A stretch of 64,000 nucleotides of DNA from Anastrepha obliqua (lineage: Eukaryota > Arthropoda > Insecta > Diptera > Tephritidae): NCBI RefSeq assembly GCF_027943255.1, contig NC_072892.1:162938792-163002791 (forward strand), written 5' to 3'. The position numbers and the translations under genes were made by a program. The notes under the pieces are model-generated. The model was not told the DNA's origin and did no database searches. It worked only from the letters and a program-made list of their open reading frames with translations. Below, one piece after another: positions 43,801 through 55,800 of this stretch; the stretch's first letter is position 1, and each line of letters starts with the position of its first letter.

Positions 43801-46800
43801 ATGCCGATAGTCAGTCAATAGTTTTGTAATTTACCGAGGGTTTTTCGTTTTTCTTTTCTAAAGCTTGAAAGCTATCGTTTTTTCGTGGTTACTTGGCGTT
43901 TACCATTTCTAAATCGCCTGTCGTGAAATGAGCGAATACTTTTTATAATAGTCAGAAATGGGCAAATAAAAATTATTATAACACATACATTTTAACTTAT
44001 TTTCTCATATATGAAAAAATCGACACTTCCCCTTACTATCGGGTGTTCTTTTTAAGAGCTTGAGAACTTAAAATATAATAATAAGCAGAAATATTATTGG
44101 AATCTGGTAGATAATATAATGGCATTCATTTTTTGAATGTGATATCCGGCATATGTCCATTTGATCAGTTCAATTTTTGACTACTTTTTTCTATTAAAGC
44201 CAATAGATACGGCTGTATGGCGTAATGGTGGCTTGAATTATGCAATAAATAAATGGTTAAGCGCGCTGTATGGCAAGTTGCGCCGTCTTGTTGGAACCAA
44301 ATGTTATCGATGTTTAGCTGGTTATTTTGAAAACAAAAATTCGAAAGAAATAAGAACCAATGATGCCGCCAGTGCTCTATGAACAGACAAATTTATTTAT
44401 TTATTTTGTTTTCAAAGTAAATTTCCACAATTTGAAAGCGACACACGATTCATGACGAGTTGCCAAACCTTACTAAATAGAAAGGTTAACCCAGTTTGTC
44501 ATTTTCAGCTGCCATACCGTAGTTATCGATTAAAAAAATTATCCTATCTCTATAAAATTATATTATATAAACATGTGGGTATCAAATGAAAGCATAATGT
44601 CAAAACACGACAAAAAATATGAAAAATGCCCTTTTGAAAATTGCGTTCCTCAATATCCAGCAGTTTTCAACTATTGGTTATTCATGGAGGTACATTGATT
44701 AACAACAGTCAAATAAGTCAAGTTGATATTGTGAAATGTATTAGTTAATTTATGATCGTGAAAATGGTAAATAATGATCTTTATCACAAATTTTTTTGGA
44801 ACAATTCGCATGAAAACTTTCAAGGCTTTGAAGGACGAAAGTTTCTATATACATTTTTTGGTTACCCCTGTCATTAAAAAAATTTGTATACATTTTTTTT
44901 GAGGTCTATCGATATTTTGAAGTTCTCTCCTAACATTCTTTTTTCATTTGATAACCAAATTTTGTTTTTCTTATTCACTCCACTCGGGAGCCCTGAGGCC
45001 CTATCTCAGTCTTGCATTGGTTTCGTTAATCTATTTTTGCTTTCTGGCAGGGTAGGTGATTAGCTTGTCGCTACCAGTCCTAAGTAGTGGGAGTGTCCAC
45101 CTGTTGTTGCTTAGGAAAACTGTTTAGGCGCCATCTGTGTTTCACATTTTTCTGTCAGAAGGATCTCTTAAATGGTTGAGGACTTCGCTAAGTTTTGGTG
45201 CCCGCTTCCTCTTGCTGACGCCACTGATGCAATGTGTAACTGTGTATTTTTCTTTGTGTTTTCTTGTTTTAGCAGCCACAATGCAAGTAACGCGCTGGCT
45301 TTTTGTTGTGGGGTAGGGATTGGAAGTATACGGTTTTTGGAGTTGAGTGAGAATGAATTTTTGTTTTTTTGTTTAGAAACTAGGAAAATAGGTAAGTGTG
45401 GAAAAGTGCGAGGACCGTCACTTACGTGGGATTCGAACCCACAACCTCTGGGATGGCAGACTAGTGTACTTACGCTAGACTACCGAGGCCGCATGATACC
45501 CATATATCTACCATATAACTTGTAGAATTAGGGTAATTTTTTCAACGCTGAGACCTAACTGGAACTTTCGAGTCCTTAAGAAGAAATCGGGACGGGAAAG
45601 TGAAAGTCAAAAAACACAGATTTACTATTATTGACGATACTATTGCCCACATGTGGGAAGTACTGTTGCACAGTGTAATTATAGATTTCAACTTAACAAG
45701 TGGTGAGAAGATTGGCGAAAACTTACGACGCTTGCTTGGTTGGCAATTGGGTGTCTTAGGCTGGACTGAAAGTGGTCTCAAGAAGGTCTCCATATTTTCA
45801 ACTTTTATTCTTAACGTGCTGTAGTCAGTAGCCTTTTTCTAAGAAAATTGGGATGCTGCCTTTCGTTTTTCTGCAAAGACACAATGGATTTGGGGCTCGA
45901 AATCAATTGCCTTGGTTGTCTAAAAGTAATGCACTTGCTATATTATTTTATTTATTATATCTTTACAGCAGTTCTTCAACTCAAGAATCCCAACCAAAGT
46001 ATCATAGCACTCTTATTATTTAAATTCGATTATCTTTTAGTAAGCGACAACAATTTCTGAAATTCTTTCTTAATTCACTTGCTTTTGTATGTTTAACGAA
46101 ATTCTAAAATTTATTTGTTTACAAAGTTATTGAAACAGTTTACTCTATTAAAACTGTCCATCATTGCACAATAAGACACCTTAGCCTACAGCGCAGGGTT
46201 TCAAGATAAAATCCTTCCTTGGTGATATGATTGAATGAGTAACTTAGTACCAGCCCCCCGTTTCAATCTAGTAAACCTTCGAATGCAGTTCTGTTATAAA
46301 AAATTCACTCCAGGAAATCTTACACGTATTAGTACAAACAAATTTATATTAAGTTGTGTTTTTCCTAGCTTAGTACAACTGCGCTGCGAAAATGGGTTAG
46401 ACTCCGTTAAACGAAATGTGCAAATTTTCTGACCTTCTTTGTCAACTCATGCAAAAGAGCCAACAAACAAACCTCCACACTTTGCCAAATTTTGCCACAA
46501 TTCGTATTCCATGTGTAGGTAAAACCTCTTAAGGCAGCGCCCACACTCATTGCTTGCTCTAGCTCACACACACACACACACAATTATACGTGCATACATT
46601 CGCCTACTCGAATAAGCACTCATTGCATCGTTGCACTTCCGTCAACGCACACTGAGCGTTCAAGCGTTTTCATTATTTCAAATAAACGTTTGCTGTAATT
46701 TTTCCGCACTCTTAACGGTGTTCTTGCGCGGAAGTCGCCAAAGTGCGCGCAAACACACTTCACCGCTTAAGTACAACAATAGCAGCAACATAGAACAGCA

Positions 46801-49800
46801 AGCAGAACAACAAAGTGTCTCAAAATGTGCAACATTGCACGCCATTCACTACAATTTTCTCCTGCCACCTCTCCATCTTTTTCCCCCCTCATCATCGCTG
46901 ACACTCTTTACGAGTACATCTTCACATCGCAACTCACCTGGACTCTCCACTTCGTTGCTGCGATCAGGAGAATAGCCCATCGAAAGACGTTCCGAAGAGC
47001 GCATTCGCACATCTGTATCTGATTCATTGCCATTGTATTGCATGCGTTGACCGTTGCTGGTGTCCAAGCCGTCGCTGGGCGGTGAGGGAATGCCGGGATG
47101 AAAGGCTGCGGCGGCATTTGTCAACGGCGGCGGAGGGCTGTGCTGATTTGGTGGAACGCCACCGCCGCCGCCTCCGCCTTCAACGCCATTCTGTTGCCCA
47201 GGTGGCACATTAGTGTAGAGTAGACCCAATTCGCGTGCCTCGTTCTCCTCTTGCGCTTGTTGGCGACGCAGCGCGACCTGAAGTAGAGCGTAGAGAAGGA
47301 GAATAGTTGAGATTTTAGATTTATTTGTGATGAAGAAATATCAGAAGGTACAATATATATAGGTTGAGAGTAATAGAGAGCTAAGCTACATAGATTCACA
47401 CCCATTGGCAGGGCACAGAACGGCGCGAGACAGCACAGAAAGTGAGACATTTTGCTACGTTATTTATTTGGCATATTCGCAAGCGTATGCGGATATCTCC
47501 AAAGTGAAGAAACATTAAAGAAACTCATCGAATTGGAGTTTTGTGCTCGACCAAATAAATACTTTTTGTTATTTTCTTATTTGTATTGTCTGGTAATTTA
47601 AAAAGTGAAGTAGAATTTCCTTAAAATCTTTATATTTTATATTTATATAATATTTTAACTATTTTGAAAAAAAAAAGATTTGAATATTTTCTTCACTTAG
47701 TTTAAGATTTTTTATTATTAATTTTGGTTTTTTCCATTTCTTGTATGCTTCCTTTGCACTCCGCTGCCGCTGAGTGCGAATTATGATTTTCTTTTTTAAT
47801 TTTTGTTGTTACATTTCATTTACTTGATAGCAGTTTCTAAAGTATTGTAACGCATCGTTCCGTGCTGTTAGTTGTGAATCGACCTTAATGCGTACCTGTG
47901 CGGCCATGACGCGTTGTCGTTCGGCAATCAAAGTGCATTTCGCACAAACACAATCTCGCCAACGGCAATAACGTTTGTGTCCTTTCAAGGCGCTAACCTG
48001 TGGGAGGAAAAATAATATTAGTAATGACTTGAAATGAAAATTTATATATGTATATATGAATAAATTCTTTCATATAATCTATCATATTTATTAATATCTC
48101 ATACATATATTTTATATTATTTTTTTTTACGAATATATCAAATAAGTTTGCATTTTAAAATCTATAAGCCTCTATTGCCTAAGATCTGTGAATGCCAAAA
48201 AATCATGCAAGAGTAATGTTTGAAAATTCTTAAAAATTACAATAGAAGTTCTGAGTTTATAGTTTCAATTCTAATACCGCTACAGCCGTAATTTTGATTA
48301 TTATATTTCCTTCTGAACGTGACCGGTCTAAGTACCGAAAAGTTCGCAGATGTAAGTGTTTTTGCTCAAAATGAGCCAAATCAGCGTTTCCACTATTCAC
48401 TGGATATTGGAATTTCTCACGGATTACCATACATTTTATACGAGTATATACAAGGTGGCGCAAAATTAATCACCCCATCGGAAGGTTTATAATTTTAGCA
48501 AATGGATGTGCGTAAGTCATATTTCTCACTTTTGAACTATGTAGACAGCTGAATAGACTAACAATAGCGCGCGTAAGGGCCAAAATAAAGATGTCCACCA
48601 CTTAAAAACATACTTTTTTATTTAGTAAAAAGGTTATTCAAAAACATAGTCATTTTTAACTGTGAGAACTGGGTTAAAATGTTATTGATGATGATATGTA
48701 TTAATTGACTTTTCCTTTAACTAAAAACAGCAAAAAAGTCAGACTTTTGAAACAAAAAGTACAACAATGACGTATTTTAAAATATATGTTTTTAAATAAA
48801 CTTTAAAGTCGAATATCTCCAAAACGGTTGAATTTAGGAATACCCTATGACCAGAAAGTACCGGGAATGTTTAAATAAAAATAAACAGAGCTAAGTTCCA
48901 GGCAAATTTATTTTATCTCCTTCAAAATATGGCCCGTCTGAAGCGACACACATGTGCCAACGTTTAACCCAGTCCTCCATGCACCCCTGACAGGCCGATG
49001 AAGAGATGGACTTCAGCTCCTTGATCTCCTCTAACGACTGAAATCTCCTTTCACGAAGTGGTAATTTCAACTGGGGAAACAAAAAGAAGTCGCACGGGCC
49101 ATATCAGGTGAATACGGTGCTTGCACGATGGTATTTTCTTGGTGTTTGGTCAAATAATCCAGCACAATTTGGGCTCGGTTCGATGTCGCGTTATCGTCAT
49201 GCAAAATCCAAGAATTGTTTGGCCATCCATTTCCGGCCGTTTGCGACGTGCAGCATCTCTCAAATGCTTCAAAACGGATAAATAATATTCTTACAGTCCT
49301 ACCAACATAAGAAGAAAAATATGGACCGATTCCCATGTGCGCGGTTTGTTTCATTTAAACATTTCCAGTACTTTTTCATTATGCCTCGGTCATCTGGAGT
49401 TCGAGTATTCTTCCCATTCTCTTGGCATTCAAAGAGTTCAAAGCACGATTGTACGTTTTGCTCTTCAACCTTTACACTTTGATACTTAAGACCTTGCCAC
49501 CCTACAGCGCTAGGTGCCTGCTTATCACTTGAGATCCGAAGACTTCTTCAAAGTTTAATGTTTATAAACGATATAATATCTGGTACCATTGACCATTCAG
49601 ATCTTCTCGACCAAATCTACTCGGAGCACTTCACTCTTAGAATCCATTTTATGTTGAAGTTCCCAGATCTAATTACATAAATTTCGTCCTTCTGACAAGA
49701 GGTCTTGAAGAGTTTAATCGGCTTCTTAGAAGTATTGATCACTTATTGTGTCTTATTATTTGTCAATCGACCTATTTAATTTTAGTTCTTAAGTTTTTGT

Positions 49801-52800
49801 TAGTTTGCTTGTAAATCTAGTCAGTGAGGTCGTTACCATTGACTTAAATAAAAAATGAAGTCATATAATGTAGTCATATACATATATAATGAATGAGGAA
49901 TAACCTAAATAGTAATGCCCTTAAGTATCTAAAAAGACCTTTGAAATGGAGGCACCTACAGTTGTTGCCGCCTCTGAATGATGGGTTGATATGAGGAGCT
50001 TTTCATGGCAGAAATACATCCGGAAGTTTTGCTATTACATGTCGAGGGGAGACCGCTTCTAGAAAAACCTTTTTCTATCATTTGGTGTTTCGTGCCCGGG
50101 GTTACAAATCTGGATGCTATCAAATGGTGGTTACGCACTAACCCATTTGGTTACATTCGGCAGTGCGTCTGCATTTTTCGATTAATTTCGTTAAATTACA
50201 TTGGGCGCTAATTTTAAATAATTCTACTTAAATCGCATAATGCATATATATAATTTTGTAAATTTATATTTTTTTTAATTTAAAATGGTTTATTTTATTT
50301 ATTACTAATTTAAGTAATTTTTTTTTTAATTCGAAAAGTTTTTTAATTTTAAATTTTTTATTTTATTTATTACTAATTAAATTTAAAATTTTTTTTATAT
50401 AAACATTTTGTTTTTAATTTTTATTTTATTCATTACTAATTTAGTTTTCAAATTTTTTTATTTAAATCTTGTGTTTGATTTGAAATTTTTCATTTTATTT
50501 CATATCAATTTAATTTTAATTATTTTTTTTTTTAATTTGAAAAGTTTCTTTTTAATTTTGAAATTTCTTTGATGTTAAATTTTTTATTTTATTTATTATT
50601 AATTTAATTTAAAATTTTTTTTTGTATAAAATATTCTTTTTTTTTAATTTTAACTTTTTATTTCATTTATTACTAATTTAGTTTTCACATTTTTTTATTT
50701 AAAATTTGTTTAAATTTAAAATTTTTTATTTTATTTATTATTAATTTGATTTAAAAATTCTTTTAATATAAAATATTTTTTTTTAATTTTAAATTTTTAT
50801 TTTATTTATTACTAATTTAATTTTCAAATTTTTTTCTTTAAACTTTATTTTTAAATTTAAAATTTTTTATTCTAGTTATTATTGATTTAATTCTAATTTT
50901 TTGTTTTTAATTTTTAATTTTTTTCTTTTTAATTTTAAAATTTCTTAGAAAAACAAGTATTTACTAAGTTTAATTATAATTTTTTTTTTGCTCCAGATAC
51001 ATTTTTCAAATAAATTTTTCTACCAAGAAATTTTAAAATTATATTTCCTAAACAGTAATAAAAATGTTCATATTATTTTATTCGTGTAATTTTCATAAAA
51101 CTTTTGTTTACTCTGTACCATTCCTAGAAAAAATTGGCGAATGGATGTTTGCCAAAATATTTGCTAGGAAGGAAATGGATGTAGTTTCTGTTCGATTATA
51201 TTATTCCAAGTGTTGTAACTGTCGACTTCAGTAATTTTGAAATTGTCCTTATTTTTAGGTAAAAAACAAACCGCATCTGGTTTTGTGGTTGTTGTCCTTG
51301 CCATTGTGGTGATAGTTGTTCTTATTTGTATTATTTTTCTTATTCTTAGCCTATCAGTCCTTGTCGCCGATATTACAATTTCTGACCAGTGACTATCAGT
51401 AAGGGAAAAGAATTTCGGCAAAGTACCTAATAGAAGTGTACGTGCCAATTATTTATTTTTATTTTTAACTATCAGTTAATCCTATGTTTAGGCTAAATGC
51501 GCTTTTTGATCTTGAAGCATTTTGAAATCATCGAAATTGTGTCTTTTAAATCGCCTTTAGTCACAAAATATCATTTATTATTTGTCGAATTATCAAATTA
51601 CGTGAATCCTGAAAATTACTGGTGTTTTTATTGACCAATTTGGACGCTACCTTATAAGAAAACGGAGGATCCACTATTTTGTGGAGATTCGCCACTTTTT
51701 CATAAAGTCATCGCTTGCTCTCGATACAAGCTGATCAATATCAGCCGGAATTCATAAGTACAGCTACACGTACGCAGCTCTCTAATCGTGCATCACTCAG
51801 CCCGGATCAGTGGTAATTTTTGACTAATTTTATGCTTGGAATTATCATAATGATAATTGTATGAACAGAGACATAAATTGCTTTGCATTTTTCGTCTAAT
51901 GTACTGTATCCACATCGATATTAAGGGGCTAGGAAAATATCTTCATGGAAACCGTTGTCTTCTCAGCATCTTAGCATGGACTACCATTTTATTATAATTA
52001 ATTTTATAACAATATATTAAAATATCAAATCATTCAAAATCAAAATCAAATCGCTCATGCCATGGTTTGCTATAAAAACGGAAAATGGCTTTGATTTTAA
52101 CTTTCGTGGTAAAAACAACAGGATTGTGTAATTTCTTTTCTAAAATTAGTGGACAGTAAAAATTTAGTCCACAAGTACAAAACATAAAAATTTAAATTGA
52201 AATTAGGAAAAAAAAATCAAATTTGGAACGATTCATCGCTACTTTATAGCTACCGTGCACGTTTATTACGAACTGGACCAAAAATGCTATCATCGTTAGA
52301 TACCATAAGTCGGATACTGTTTTTTGTTTTTTTCTTGTTGAGCGAATGAGGGGGTTTAAAATGCCTAATGCATCGTCTAAGCTGCCATCGCCGCAGTAAT
52401 GGTATGTCCGGGGACGTTTGGAACCGTCGCCCAACCTGAGACCGCTTTCCCATTCTTTATTATCAGAGTGGCGTTCCATTTTCCTCATGATAAGGTGAGG
52501 CTAAGCTTATACTATGTCAGCTATGTCCAGCTGGTCAGTGGGGTTTTATTCAAATTATTAACGGCTTCTATTGGGTTTTTCATTGTAACAAAGACTGTTT
52601 TTGGCTTTCTCGAATTGTGGCACATAAGGTGGCGCAAAATTAATCATCCTATAGGTAAATTTATAATTTGAATTTTAATAGCGAACTAGATAGCTGCAGT
52701 ATACAAACAGACAAGCAATTGAGTGCGTAAAAGTCAAATAAAAATTACACGAGATCGACACTCTATCACCCGAAACTAATTGTCGCGAAACCGCAACAAC

Positions 52801-55800
52801 AGCCTCGGATTAACAATCGAACCCAACGATACAGACCAACGCAAAAGTTAAAGGCCAATGTTTACAGACTTTCAACATGGAAGATAAAGAGCGGAACAGT
52901 GGTCCACCCAGGACTATCATACTAAGAAAGAAGAAGAATTAAATCACCTTATCTTTTTATAATGCCAGTATCCGAATATAAATCAAAGTTCCAGAATTTG
53001 CAAATAGTTCACAAAAATTTAACAAATCGTAAAAAAATTTTCATCAAAATGTTCTACTTTTTAAACTGAATTTTTAGAAACCTTTTGGGTATACAATTTA
53101 AGAGGCCTTCCAATTTTATTGCATGACGCTGAAAAATCGCGTTGATTTTTCACAATTTTATATTTATTTGCTTATGATATTAGTGAATATTTAAAAGCAT
53201 TCCAAGAGAGACGAAGGTTTCATGTGCATCGAGTATGTTGATGTTGATTTCTTAGTTAGTAGTTCTCATATCTACTTAGGCGGTCTGAGGTTGATATAAC
53301 AAAGATATACTGGCAACAGGGCCGTAGAGAGCATATACGGGTCCCGGGGGAAAATTGCAAATGCCGGCCTTTTCCAATTATTTCTAATTCATATAATTCG
53401 AATTACTCTCGAGTCTGGGCCCTTTGAGAAATCCGGGCCCTCCCTCTCGTCGGGGCTGACTGGCAACGTCCAGAGAAGTGTACACCACAGATTGATAAGT
53501 TTTGACTATTTATTTATTTACTTTTTAATTTCAATTATTTGTTTATAAAAATAAAATTCATACTACCACAAGAACCATATAAAGAAAAGTTCCGGACTTT
53601 GTATAAATTTTTTTTTTTTTTATAAAAATTCCGCAACTTTTCAGCAAAATTTTAAACTTTTTACGCAGAGTTTTTGGAAAAATTTCAGGTGTGCAGTTTT
53701 ATAATATAGATCATTGAATTTTGCTACAATAATGAGGCAGTTTCAAGTAGGTCAAAAATCATACTGATTTTTAAGAATTTTTTTGGTCGTGATCGTATGC
53801 ATTTTCTCCAATTACCACATTTTTTTATGTAGTAAATAGAAGTTTATGGGGGAAAAAATCCATTATTTATTGATAGATGGCTGTAGTGATTGATAAAGTA
53901 AAGTATAGATCAAACAGTTTAAAGTTTATGCTCATTGTCAAGGTGACATTTCACACTAGAAAAGTTCTTTTGCTGTTGTTTTTGCTCCATTCAGTTATGA
54001 GTTACAAGGTGGAGTTACAGGATAGTGGATTTATTTTTCCCCAAACTAATATATAGGTGAACTAGAAAGTAGGTTAAAGTTCTTTTACGAAAGCAGTAAC
54101 CTACTTAAAGCAAGAACTAATTAAAATGTTTTAATAAAGTGCATAACTCGAAAAATTTATTTAGATTTGTTTAATTTTTTTTTTAATATAAACTACAAAT
54201 TTTTGTCGGAGATTTGGGTGCTGAAAAATTAAAACGATTATAATGTTTTTAATAAAGTGCATAACTCGAATAATTTTATTTAGATTTGTTTGACTTTTTT
54301 TCAAAAAAAACTACAAATTTTTGTCGAAAATTTTGGGTGCTAAAAATTGAAAATGATTGCAATGTTTTAATAAAGTGCATAACTCGAATAATTTTATTTA
54401 GATTTGTTTGATTTTTTTTTATATAAATTACAAATTTTTGTGGAAAATTTGGGTGCCAAAAAATAAAACTGATTGAAATTTTTTGAAAAAAGTGCGTAAC
54501 TCGAATAATTTTATTTTGGGTTGTTTGATTTTTTTTTAATATAAATTTCAATTTTTTGTCGAAATTTTGGGTGCTAAAAATTGAAAATGATTGCAATGTT
54601 TTTAATAAAGTGCATAACTCGAATAATTTTATTTAGACTTGTTTGACTTTTTTTTCAAAAAAAAACTACAAATTTTTGTCGAAAATTTGTGGGCTAAAAA
54701 ATAAAACTGATTGCAATTTTTTAATAAAGTGCATAATCGGAAAAATTTTATTTAGGTTTGTTTGATTTTTTGTTTTTTAATATAAACTACAAATTATTGT
54801 CGTAAATTTTGAGTGCTAAAAAACTAAAATGATTGCAATATTTTAATGAAGTGCATAACTCGAATGATTTGATTAATTTTTGTGGAAAATTTGGGTGCTT
54901 AATCGGAAAAATTTTATTTAGGTATGTTTGATAATTTTTTTTTAATTTAAGCAAAAAATTTTTGTCTTAAAAAGTATGGTTGTCATAAAATAAAATGCAT
55001 AATTAAGGGGTTCGTTTAAAAACAAAAAAAAATTGTGATGAAGGTGCGTTTATACAAGATGGTGCCACTTGAGCAACAACAACATTTGCATTTAAGAATT
55101 TTGAGGGTCCAAACAAATGTGAATAAATAAGCAAAAAACAATAAAAATCCGTAAAACAGAACATAAAAATTCCTTTCATACTCAAAATACCAAATCGCAA
55201 GAAAAAACCAAATAAGTTGCCCTACCGATATCACCTTGTATAGCTACGCCTTGGTTATAGGGTTATTTATTTATTTAGTTTTATTTATTTATTAAGCCAA
55301 AGATTCTTATAGGCTAAGTGGAAAGCAGAACAGAAAGTACAATTAAACTACTTACAATAAACATTCAAAAATTAATAGCTGTCAAATAGCTGATCTTTTG
55401 AAAATAAAAAATCTTTCTCAACAAATGTTAGAGATTTTATTAAACTATTTATTAAGGTTCTAGTAATAGGAGCATTCTGTGCATAAAGGGATTGAGAAAA
55501 AGCAACATAGAAAAACTACGACCTACGCAGGACTCTGACCGGAATATTAAAGAAAATCCTATCAAGAAGCACCGTACACTCAACAGCACCACGGATTAAG
55601 TCGAAAATGAAAGATAAAGATATAATTATTCTCCTGCTCTGCAATGATTTTAAGTTGATCAATAAGCAACGATCCAAGGATCCAAAAAGCGTAAATTACG
55701 CAACGAGGAATGTAAGAATACTTTTTGGATTCATTCAATTCTAGCAGCATGGCACGTTCATATAATACGAAGGCCAAATGACGGATGCCTACTCCAGTTT

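Larger units (their letters stand above)
37807..46937 (-). other. dmrt99B: dmrt99B intron 3
   Basis: A 9.1 kb intron with GTGAGT donor and CACAG acceptor. It contains an internally deleted non-LTR element, a mariner-derived repeat with a nested TTAA MITE, a second TTAA MITE, an RT scrap, hairpin repeats and a tRNA-headed SINE. No further coding exon was recognised between the flanking exons, whose phases match directly. Confidence 0.85.

Noticed and set aside
45408..45492. A tRNA gene on the minus strand
   Set aside because: The B box and T stem are good, but the acceptor stem does not close and the sequence runs on into a SINE-like body, so it is a tRNA-derived SINE head.
54276..54596. A 106-codon minus-strand protein
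   Set aside because: It lies wholly within the 118-bp tandem repeat and reflects the repeat period.
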